This document shows, in pieces, positions 8,959 to 15,931 of a DNA stretch of 48,371 nucleotides. Position numbers and translations under genes: made by a program. The DNA is from Candidatus Scalindua rubra (GTDB taxonomy: Bacteria > Planctomycetota > Brocadiia > Brocadiales > Scalinduaceae), in assembly GCA_001723765.1 (NCBI GenBank), contig MAYW01000014.1, forward strand, positions 1-48,371, given 5' to 3'. The first letter of the stretch is position 1, and each line of letters begins with the position of its first letter. The notes beneath the pieces are model-generated. The model ran no database searches and had not been told where the DNA came from. It saw nothing but the letters and a program-made list of their open reading frames with translations.

Positions 8959-9786
8959 ATGAATGATGTTCAAGATAATATTGATAAACTTAAAGTTGAA
9001 AATGTACATTTGTCTGCATATTATGATATGTATCTTGCATTAAAAGAACTGCAGGATACGTATAAAGAAAAGATTCAGTTCTCTTCTTTTAATGATGACG
9101 AAATAAGACAACAGATTCTGGCAGGAAAACCATTAATCCTGAATAGTGGAATTGATCTTTCCGGAATGACAACATTCTTAATGGATATTTTCAAAGTATA
9201 TGCTCAATTTACAAGTCTTAAGACTGATGAAGCCCTTACAGCAATTGAAAAATTAACACCCGATCTCCCGGAAATATTAGAAGAATTTTTATATCTGAAA
9301 GGGGATACGCTGATAAAGGCGCACGTTTCTGATTCGCTCCCTGATGAGATATTGATTTTCCTGATTAAAAATACACTTACTCCTTTATTGGAAAAGTATT
9401 CTACTTGCGTGATTTCGTCTATTGACTTTGACAGTTGGGAAAGGGGATGCTGTCCTGTATGCGGCCATCCACCGGGTCTGGCGGAATTAAGGAAAAGTCC
9501 TTCGGGACGACAGAGGTATTTGTTTTGTTCGCTGTGTCATACTTCGTGGCCTTTTCAGAGGCTCAAATGCCCTTTCTGTGAAAAACTGGAAGAGAAAGAA
9601 ACAGAATACCTCAGCTTCCCTGATGAAGAAAACTACCGTGTAGATGTTTGTAATTCCTGTAATTCTTTTATTAAAACCGTTATTAATAACAATGCAGAGT
9701 TGCCTCCGGTATTGCTGGATTGGAGTTCCCAGTATGTTGACGATACTGCAATCCAAAAGGGTTATAAAAGAGTGGCTTCAATGTAA
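8959..9786 (+). CDS. fdhE: Formate dehydrogenase accessory protein FdhE
   Basis: A 275-residue protein with four C-x2-C pairs in its C-terminal half (CPVCGHP, FCSLCHT, CPFCEK, CNSCNS), the hallmark of FdhE, a rubredoxin-like metal-binding factor needed for maturation or activity of exported formate dehydrogenases. It starts 82 bases after fdnG with a GGAG just upstream and is followed 13 bases later by the desulfurase frame, supporting one transcript. FdhE is known to bind the catalytic subunit in the cytoplasm before Tat export; that is family knowledge, not visible here. Confidence 0.9.
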   Translation: MNDVQDNIDKLKVENVHLSAYYDMYLALKELQDTYKEKIQFSSFNDDEIRQQILAGKPLILNSGIDLSGMTTFLMDIFKVYAQFTSLKTDEALTAIEKLTPDLPEILEEFLYLKGDTLIKAHVSDSLPDEILIFLIKNTLTPLLEKYSTCVISSIDFDSWERGCCPVCGHPPGLAELRKSPSGRQRYLFCSLCHTSWPFQRLKCPFCEKLEEKETEYLSFPDEENYRVDVCNSCNSFIKTVINNNAELPPVLLDWSSQYVDDTAIQKGYKRVASM

Positions 9787-9799
9787 CTGATTCATTTTC

Positions 9800-10962
9800 A
9801 TGAAAGATGACATAATTTATCTGGATAATGCATCAACTTCGTTTCCTAAACCTGAAACGGTTTACAGCGAAACAGATACCTTTCTCAGAAAATGGGGCGT
9901 CAATATCGGCAGGGGAGAAAATCGGCTGGAGTATGAAGCCGCTTCAAGGGTACTGGAGTCAAGAAGAAAGATAGCCCGGTTTTTTGGTATCAAAGATTAC
10001 AGAAGGCTGGTCTTTACATGCAATGCGACTTTGGCGTTAAATCTGGCACTGAAAGGAGGGTTGAAAGAATCTGACCATATATTGGTTGGCCCTATGCAGC
10101 ATAATTCAGTGATGCGTCCGTTACACGCTTTAACGGAAACCGTCAGTACTGGTGAACTCCGTTATGATGGAGACGGGTTGCTGGATTTAAATTCTCTTGA
10201 AGAACAGATAACGCCACAAACAAAAATGGTAGTCATAAATCACGCCTCAAATGTAAATGGTGTGATCCAGCCGCTCCGTGCAATTGGCAGGATTTGCCGG
10301 GAAAAGGACTTGATATTATTAGTGGATGCCAGCCAGAGTTCGGGAAGTATTCCTCTTGATGTAGAGGAGTGCAATATTGACCTTCTTGCGTTTACAGGGC
10401 ATAAAGGACTGCTGGGCCCCCTGGGGGTAGGCGGCCTCTATGTGGGAGAGAGGATACTTTTGAACCCGATCATAGAGGGGGTACAGGCTTTGCTTCTGAA
10501 TTAGAGCGTCAACCGAGAAATTTACCGGAGGGTTTTGAGGCCGGTACAAGAAATACACCCGCAATTATAGGACTGGCTGCAGGGATTGATTTTATAGAAA
10601 ATATTGGTGTGTCTGCTATTTCCAGGCACAAATCTGTCTTAATCAAAAGATTGAAAACCGGTCTGGAAGATGTAGAAGAAGCAGCAATATATCACTTTGA
10701 TTCAGAAAATAATGAATCGTGCGGAGTGCTTTCTTTTACCATAGAAGGATGGAATATTGATGATATTGGTAAGGTGTTAAACAGCCAAAACCTTGTAGTA
10801 AGAGGAGGGTTGCAATGCGCACCTCACGCGCACCGCATACTTGGTACGTTTTCTGAAGGTACCATCAGGGTAAGTCCGGGGTATTTTAGTACCGATCATG
10901 AGATAGATTCATTTTTGCAGTCTGTCAAAGAAATTACCGTGTCTAAAATGTATCAAACTTAA
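9800..10962 (+). pseudogene. Cysteine desulfurase family protein, one-base frameshift
   Basis: A class V PLP enzyme split by a frameshift. The first frame (9800-10504) contains the N-terminal substrate region (YLDNASTSFPKPE), H101, D176 and the PLP lysine K202 in TGHKGLLGPLG. The second frame carries ASELERQP-like sequence and EAGTRNTPAIIGLAAGIDFI, ending with the active-site cysteine loop RGGLQCAPHAH. One extra G in the G5 run at 10477-10481 would restore ...IIEGGTGFASELE and one 387-residue protein, the normal size. It resembles the TIGR01977-type desulfurases. Between fdhE and the beta subunit, its likely role is sulfur supply for FdhD-type sulfuration of the molybdenum cofactor. Either a sequencing error or a recent mutation; all catalytic residues survive. 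Confidence 0.88.
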
Positions 10963-11043
10963 GAATTTGTAAAAGGATAAATTTCCTTTAAAAGCTGAAA
11001 TTAAGGATAAAAGTATTTCTAATCTTTAAACGGAGAGATAAAA

Positions 11044-11727
11044 ATGTCAGAACCTTATGCTGTATTAGTAGACGTTTCAAAATGTACAGGATGCCGTGGC
11101 TGTCAGGTGGCCTGTAAGCAGTGGAATAACCTGCCCGCAGGACATTCGGTTCAAACAGGAACATATCAGAACCCCAAGGGGCTCAATCCGTCTACGTGGA
11201 ATGTGGTCCTCTTTAATGAAGACTTTCTGGAAAAAGATGGTGAAAAACAGGTTCATTCCTTCTTTAGATTACATAAATGCATGCATTGTACAAAACCGGT
11301 TTGTCTGGACGTCTGCCCGCCAAAAGCCATATATAGAGATGATACCGGAGCAGTCATAATTGATCAAAACAAGTGTAACGGAGTAGGAGCTTGTGTAGAA
11401 GCATGTCCATGGGGTATTCCACAATTAGACATTCAGGCAAGTAAAGCATCAAAGTGTAACTTTTGTATAGATCGGATAAAGGATAATAAAAAACCAGCGT
11501 GCGTCAATACCTGTGTTGGAAATGCATTAACCTTTGGAACAAGATCTACTATTTATGCGATGGCTGAAGAAAGGTTAAAGGCGTTAAAACCCAGGCATCC
11601 TGCCGCATCCATATATGGTACCGATAAAGATACTTTCTTTGGCGGACTCAGCGATATTTATGTTCTCCCTGAAAGACCACATTACTACGGACTAGAGTGG
11701 CCCAGTCTGGCTGACGCAGATGCGTAA
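11044..11727 (+). CDS. fdnH: Formate dehydrogenase iron-sulfur (beta) subunit
   Basis: A 227-residue four-cluster ferredoxin subunit. Cluster motifs in order: C14-x2-C17-x2-C20-x3-C24 (KCTGCRGCQVAC), KCMHCTKPVCLDVC, KCNGVGACVEACPWG and KCNFCIDRIKDN with a later CVNTC. This is the arrangement of DMSO-reductase family beta subunits that carry electrons from the molybdenum subunit. It starts with a GGAGAGAT ribosome site 82 bases after the desulfurase. Unlike E. coli FdnH it lacks a C-terminal transmembrane anchor, and no gamma subunit follows, so electrons must go to a soluble acceptor or to a partner encoded elsewhere. Confidence 0.92.
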   Translation: MSEPYAVLVDVSKCTGCRGCQVACKQWNNLPAGHSVQTGTYQNPKGLNPSTWNVVLFNEDFLEKDGEKQVHSFFRLHKCMHCTKPVCLDVCPPKAIYRDDTGAVIIDQNKCNGVGACVEACPWGIPQLDIQASKASKCNFCIDRIKDNKKPACVNTCVGNALTFGTRSTIYAMAEERLKALKPRHPAASIYGTDKDTFFGGLSDIYVLPERPHYYGLEWPSLADADA

Positions 11728-11760
11728 GTACGTAACAGGGTTGATTTAAGATTGATGATT

Positions 11761-11793
11761 GCCTCTGATCGCAGATCAGACATGATAAGAGGC
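11761..11793 (+). terminator. Hairpin after the formate dehydrogenase cluster
   Basis: GCCTCT (11761-11766) can pair with AGAGGC (11788-11793), or CTGATC with GATCAG (11765-11779). It lies 34 bases after the beta subunit stop and just before the convergent TIR-TPR gene. There is no run of T, so it is a possible end-of-transcript structure rather than a standard intrinsic terminator. Confidence 0.3.
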
Positions 11794-11802
11794 TATTACT
11801 AT

Positions 11803-13116
11803 TTATGCTCCAGTCTTGTGATCATCAAGTTTGAACTTGGTTGCCTTATCATAAGCATTAATAGCTTCTTCATGACGACCTAAATTATCAAGAAAAACTC
11901 CTTTATTATACCATGCCTTGTGATCGATAGGTTTGATCTTGATGGCTTGATCAAGAGCCGCTATAGCCTCTTCATTACGATTTAATTTACCAAGAACTAA
12001 CCCCTTTTGGTAACATGTCTCGTAATCATCAGGTTTGATCTTGATGGCCTGATCAAGAGCCGCTATAGCCTCTTCATGACGATTAAGACTAACAAGAACA
12101 ACCCCCATGTTGTACCATGTCTCGTAATCATCAGGTTTGATCTTGATGGCTTGATCAAGAGCCGCAATAGCCTCCTCGTGACGATCAAGACTACTAAGAA
12201 TAATGCCTTTGTTATTCCAGGCCTCTTGATAGTCAGGTTTAATCTTGGTTGCCTTATCATAAGCCTCAATAGCCTCTACAGTATTACCTAAGTTGTCAAG
12301 AGCAACCCCTTTCCCATACCATGACCTGTGATAATCAGGTTTAATTTTGATAGCCTTATCATAAGCTTCAATAGCCTCCACAGTACGATCTAAGCTGTCA
12401 AGAGAATATCCTTTATTATACCAGGCCCTGTGATCATCAGCTTTTATCTTGGTGGCCTGATCAAGGGCAGCTATAGCTTCCTCATGATGATTTAGACTAC
12501 CAAGAATAACCCCCTTGTTATACCATGCCTCGTAAACATCAGACGCCAGAGCTAACATACTTTTCAATACAGTTATCGACTTGTAATACTCACCAGCATA
12601 ATAAGCAACCGCTGCTTTGCCCATAAGACTATCAATCATCTTTTCGTCTTTATTTCTCTCGTCTCTAGCATTGGTATCAGAAAGTGAGCGACCGCCTAGA
12701 TTAAGTGCCAGTCTGTCCAGTTCATTTTCAAAATCCTTAAACAGGTCATACTGATATGAACCACTGAGGAAGGTATCACTGTGACCACAATCCTCAAGCA
12801 TTACGGGAATAATGGTAAGTTTCATATCAGATACATCCTGGGCGATATTATAAGCCCTATTAAGCTCCTCATCTCGGAAGCAATGATTTTTGTCATCTTT
12901 CTCCCGCAAAGTGGATTTACTAATACAAACAACAAAAAAATCACTCTTATTAATGGTCTTCTCGACTTGAACCTCCCATTTTTCTGGTTTGATATCCATT
13001 CTATCAAAGCAGACTTTTAACTCTCTGCCCTTCATGCCCTCATGGACTTTCTTAACCTTGTCCATGTCTTCTACGGCACAACATAGAAAAACACGATCTT
13101 TTCCTAATTTAAACAT
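11803..13116 (-). CDS. TIR domain protein with C-terminal TPR array
   Basis: 437 residues. Residues about 7-140 form a TIR/TIR_2-type domain: VFLCCAVEDMDKVKKVHEGM, then KVCFDRMDIKPEKW, a strand-rich FFVVCISKSTL and an acidic helix HCFRDEELNRAYN where TIR NADases carry their catalytic glutamate. From about residue 155 there is one degenerate and seven clear 34-residue TPR units with the core WYNKG...EEAIAALDQAIKIKP. Several TPR units are nearly identical in DNA, pointing to recent tandem duplication. Bacterial TIR-TPR proteins act in NAD-consuming immune signalling or in protein assembly; enzyme activity is inferred only. It is divergent from a cNMP-binding/FHA gene. Confidence 0.85.
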   Translation of the reverse strand: MFKLGKDRVFLCCAVEDMDKVKKVHEGMKGRELKVCFDRMDIKPEKWEVQVEKTINKSDFFVVCISKSTLREKDDKNHCFRDEELNRAYNIAQDVSDMKLTIIPVMLEDCGHSDTFLSGSYQYDLFKDFENELDRLALNLGGRSLSDTNARDERNKDEKMIDSLMGKAAVAYYAGEYYKSITVLKSMLALASDVYEAWYNKGVILGSLNHHEEAIAALDQATKIKADDHRAWYNKGYSLDSLDRTVEAIEAYDKAIKIKPDYHRSWYGKGVALDNLGNTVEAIEAYDKATKIKPDYQEAWNNKGIILSSLDRHEEAIAALDQAIKIKPDDYETWYNMGVVLVSLNRHEEAIAALDQAIKIKPDDYETCYQKGLVLGKLNRNEEAIAALDQAIKIKPIDHKAWYNKGVFLDNLGRHEEAINAYDKATKFKLDDHKTGA

Positions 13117-13457
13117 TTTACAAATAAAATGGGTTTAAGATTATTTCACCCTTAATCAAATCCGAAATACACCTAACTTCAATAAATAAGTTTAAAATTT
13201 TAATAGGTCCACAACCTGACTAACTTATATCAGAGTACAAAACCCATGTCAATATCTAGACCTACAAAGTAAAATACCGTAAATAATATTGCCCATTTCT
13301 AAAAGGTTAGAAATTCTGGGAATTTATTTGCTTTAGAATTTTGGTACTGATAATATACGCTGATAGACGATTCGCATTATCTTATTTGAGTTGCTAGTTC
13401 TTCAAAAGTTTGTGCGTATGCCATACGAAATTTATTGTTTTTGGGAGGTGTATTATA
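13117..13457. other. Divergent intergenic region between TIR-TPR and cNMP/FHA genes
   Basis: About 340 AT-rich bases that must contain promoters for both divergent genes. No clear sigma70 pair or palindromic operator stood out. GGGAGGTG at about 13444-13451 is the ribosome site that sets the start of the rightward gene. Confidence 0.35.
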
Positions 13458-14219
13458 ATGCATCAATCTTTCAAAAAAGGGGAAGTGATAATTAAGCAAG
13501 GTTCATATGAAACCTGTGCATACGTTATCGAAGCAGGAAAAGTTGAAGTATCGAGTGAGGTCAATGAGAAAAAAACGGTTTTTGCGGTCTTAGGGAAAAA
13601 ACAGATTTTCGGTGAAATGGGTTTAATGGAAGACAAACCTAGATCAGCAACGGTTACGGCTCTTGAGGATACATTAGTTTCTGTAATTGATCGTAAGAGT
13701 TTTAATAATCAGTTGGTAAAGAATCCTAAAATACTTTTTCCCATTATGAAGGCACTTTTTGAAAGAGTGAGAACCGGCAACAAAAATATTGTTATGAAAG
13801 ATTGTTTAGGTCCTGAGACATCGAAGACTAAACAATGGGATCCAGACAAAAAAGGACTCGTTATACTTACAGGTTTAAACGATACAAGTATAAAAGCATT
13901 AGGTAGTGTCAGTGTAAAAATAAACAATTTCCCTTTTAAGGTTGGTCGTAAAAGTGTATCAGGTGAAGATGATGTCTTTTCAGACAATGACCTATACCTT
14001 GAAAATGAAACTGATGAGCCTCCCTTTCATATATCATGGAACCACTTCTTAATAGACAGGGTGAAAGGAAAATATGTTATTATTGACCGAGGGAGTAGTT
14101 TAGGTACCATCGTTAATGGCACAAAGATAGAAGAGCCATGTATATTAGACAAAAAGTTGAATGGATTAGTAGTCGGATCGCATAATTCTCCATTTGCATT
14201 TAAACTTGAGATTAAGTAA
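13458..14219 (+). CDS. Cyclic-nucleotide-binding domain plus FHA domain protein
   Basis: 253 residues from ATG 13458, chosen because GGGAGGTG lies nine bases upstream; an earlier GTG-type start at 13410 would add 16 residues with no homology. Residues about 1-115 are a CRP-like cNMP-binding fold: FKKGEVIIKQGSYETCAYVI, FGEMGLMEDKPRSATVTALE. The phosphate-binding cassette here reads GEMGLMEDKPRSATV, so a nucleotide ligand is plausible. No DNA-binding helix-turn-helix follows. Instead an FHA-like domain occupies about 140-253 (FPFKVGRKS, NHFLIDRVKGKYVIIDRGSS, LGTIVNGTKI), a phosphothreonine reader. It is probably a signalling adaptor that links a second messenger to Ser/Thr phosphorylation. Confidence 0.85.
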   Translation: MHQSFKKGEVIIKQGSYETCAYVIEAGKVEVSSEVNEKKTVFAVLGKKQIFGEMGLMEDKPRSATVTALEDTLVSVIDRKSFNNQLVKNPKILFPIMKALFERVRTGNKNIVMKDCLGPETSKTKQWDPDKKGLVILTGLNDTSIKALGSVSVKINNFPFKVGRKSVSGEDDVFSDNDLYLENETDEPPFHISWNHFLIDRVKGKYVIIDRGSSLGTIVNGTKIEEPCILDKKLNGLVVGSHNSPFAFKLEIK

Positions 14220-14326
14220 TGTTGTAAAAAAATGGGTTAAAATAGAAGCAACAGTATTTTCAAGCGACAGGAACAGAGAATCCAATTCCTTGATTTTATC
14301 TCCTTATGATTGGTCAAATAAATTGC

Positions 14327-14355
14327 TTGACACTGGCATTATATATACTTAATAT
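14327..14355 (+). promoter_or_regulatory. Consensus sigma70-like promoter
   Basis: TTGACA at 14327-14332, a 17-base spacer and TAATAT at 14350-14355. This is close to ideal. It lies about 270 bases before the membrane coiled-coil gene and 180 bases before the tRNA fragment. It may serve either the downstream genes or a short RNA; a lost integrase gene is a third possibility. Confidence 0.55.
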
Positions 14356-14533
14356 AATGACAGTTGATACATACTGTAGTCAAATTGTAGTCAATATCAG
14401 CGTAACCAACCAGAAACCACGGTAATCACCAGAATAAAAGCGAAGTTTAACTTATTGTAAAATAAGTGGTAGCGGTATTACAGACGCTAAATCAGACAGT
14501 TACGAAAATAGTTAAAAATACCCTTTTTATGAA

Positions 14534-14577
14534 TGGGGTTCAAGGGGTCGGCCGTTCGAATCGGCTCGCCCCGACCA
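14534..14577 (+). other. 3' half of a tRNA-Pro gene (probable integration scar)
   Basis: Starts with TGGGG (anticodon TGG plus flanking bases) and continues through a variable loop to a T arm GGCCG-TTCGAAT-CGGCT (14550-14566), the 3' acceptor strand CGCCCCG (14567-14573), A73 and an encoded CCA (14575-14577). Position 72 is G, so position 1 would be C: the C1-G72 pair typical of bacterial tRNA-Pro. The matching 5' half (CGGGGCG acceptor, D arm) is absent upstream. Half tRNAs starting at the anticodon loop are the usual scar of tyrosine-integrase elements. With the tRNA reading rightward, the intact gene and the element would be expected to the left, off or across the window. Confidence 0.7.
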
Positions 14578-14619
14578 TTTTTTTACATAACAACACTATA
14601 TGGAGATTATATTTAATAA

Positions 14620-15411
14620 ATGAATCATATTGCAGGTTTTAAGGATTTATATGCAATGGGTAGTTTGTATTTGATTATAGGTGCCATAATAGTTAGTGGT
14701 ATTGTTGTTGCACTCATCTATCGTAGAATTGTGAGAACTCGAGAAAAAATAGAACATAAATATGTGCATGAAACGCAACAATATGATGCTGCTGAAGAAA
14801 AAGATGCTTCCGGTGTTGTAGATGATACAATTGAGTCGAAAGTAGAAATGGAGGAAAAACCGGTTGTTAATCTCGAAGAAATAGATACCGAAATAAAAGA
14901 TTTAAAGGATGAGATTACTACAAAAATTGAAAAGTTAACTTCTGACGTAGAAGGGAAGAAAGAAGAAGTTGTAAATAAAGTAGAGAACATTATTGATACA
15001 AAGGAAGAAGAAGTTATAAAAAAAGTAGAGAACATTATTGATACAAAGGCGCAAGATATATTAAACAAAATTGATGACAGGATTAATAAAGCACTTCAAA
15101 CACAAAAGAATTCAACAGCTTCAGTTATAGAAAAAATGGTTGATTCTTTGCGTGTAGAGGAAGGGGTAGTTGGTATTTCGTCTACTGAAAAATCAGAGGA
15201 AGTAGTCGAAGAAAAGAAAGAATTTGAGGAACCAAAAGAAAGAGATTTAAAAGTACCAGAAGAAGCAAAAACTATAGGAGAATCAGTTGATTTTGATATA
15301 CAGGATTTTTTAGAGAAAAACCCAATTGGCATTTCATCTTCAGACGAATTTAGAGAGGAAGCTGAAGAAAAAGAGGAAATAGATGAAAAAAAAGTTGGAG
15401 ATTCCATCTGA
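14620..15411 (+). CDS. Membrane-anchored coiled-coil protein, probably frameshifted at its 3' end
   Basis: 263 residues: a single transmembrane segment near residues 12-32 (LYLIIGAIIVSGIVVALIY), a basic stop-transfer RRIVRTREK, then a long Glu/Lys-rich coiled coil. Within it, the unit VENIIDTKEEEVIKK is tandemly repeated (about residues 119-146). The annotated end KKVGDSI follows an A8 run at 15386-15393; removing one A extends the frame as KKLEIPSEVEEEVKVEKEEK to a TGA at 15458-15460, in keeping with the acidic tail. So the true product may be about 279 residues. The family is not recognised; it looks like a structural or tethering protein. An ATG with a GGAG about 16 bases upstream marks the start. 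Confidence 0.6.
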   Translation: MNHIAGFKDLYAMGSLYLIIGAIIVSGIVVALIYRRIVRTREKIEHKYVHETQQYDAAEEKDASGVVDDTIESKVEMEEKPVVNLEEIDTEIKDLKDEITTKIEKLTSDVEGKKEEVVNKVENIIDTKEEEVIKKVENIIDTKAQDILNKIDDRINKALQTQKNSTASVIEKMVDSLRVEEGVVGISSTEKSEEVVEEKKEFEEPKERDLKVPEEAKTIGESVDFDIQDFLEKNPIGISSSDEFREEAEEKEEIDEKKVGDSI

Positions 15412-15514
15412 AGTTGAAGAAGAGGTAAAAGTAGAGAAAGAAGAAAAAGACGAAAGATGAGAGTTATTGGTTTATATGAATGAGATTGCCAAAGCAATTT
15501 GTTTTATACGGAAA

Positions 15515-15540
15515 GCGACAAAATGTCGCAACCCTTTTTT
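15515..15540 (+). terminator. Possible intrinsic terminator
   Basis: GCGACA-aaa-TGTCGC (15515-15529) followed after five bases by T6 (15535-15540). It lies 55 bases after the corrected end of the coiled-coil gene and before the MshEN-like gene. The gap before the T run makes it imperfect. Confidence 0.5.
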
Positions 15541-15571
15541 CCACAATATGATAAATAATGGTTTAAGGTAA

Positions 15572-15836
15572 ATGAAAATTGGTGAGTATTTAATTAGTGA
15601 GAAACATATTACACAAGAGATTCTTAATGAAGCATTGGCCTTACAAAAACGTGAAAAAAAATTTGCGTCTCGGTGAAATTCTCATCAAAACGGGAAAGAT
15701 TTCAAAAGACGATTTGAGTAAATATGTTCAGGATTTTATGAATAAAATTAAAGATTCTGTCATTGAAGACAGTTCACTATGGTTGAGTCAGGACGATGTG
15801 GATAAATTGCGTTCTAAATACGAGAAATCAGATTAG
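15572..15836 (+). pseudogene. Small MshEN-like (GspE N-terminal-like) protein, one-base frameshift
   Basis: An ATG at 15572 with AAGG upstream opens MKIGEYLISEKHITQEILNE and then ALALQKREK, but an A8 run at 15654-15661 leads to an early stop. Removing one A joins it to NLRLGEILIKTGKISKDDLS and a C-terminal helix ending at 15836, giving 87 residues. The two copies of the pattern (K/R)-(L/I)-G-x2-L-(I)-x5-I-(T/S)-x3-L are the two halves of the MshEN / GspE-N fold, some members of which bind cyclic di-GMP. A stand-alone protein of this size could be a small c-di-GMP receptor; this is inference. The frameshift may be a sequencing error. Confidence 0.6.
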
Positions 15837-15858
15837 CAAATGAATAAAATTAAATTTA

Positions 15859-15907
15859 CCCCCTCACCCTAACCCTCTCCCCTTGGGGAGAGGACAAGGT
15901 GAGGGGG
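15859..15907. repeat. CCCCTCACC palindrome
   Basis: Arms CCCCCTCACC and GGTGAGGGGG enclose CTCTCCCCTTGGGGAGAG, giving a long hairpin between the MshEN-like gene and the peroxidase gene. The same repeat type is at 4716-4801. It overlaps a spurious GTG at 15899, which is why I place the peroxidase start downstream. Confidence 0.65.
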
Positions 15908-15931
15908 AACGACTGTATCCTATTAATTTAT

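Noticed and set aside
12007-12291. Rightward 94-residue frame with internal repeats
   Set aside because: It is antisense to the TPR repeats; its repetition is explained by them.
14718-15068. Ser/Phe-rich leftward frame
   Set aside because: It is the mirror of the Glu/Lys-rich coiled coil on the + strand.
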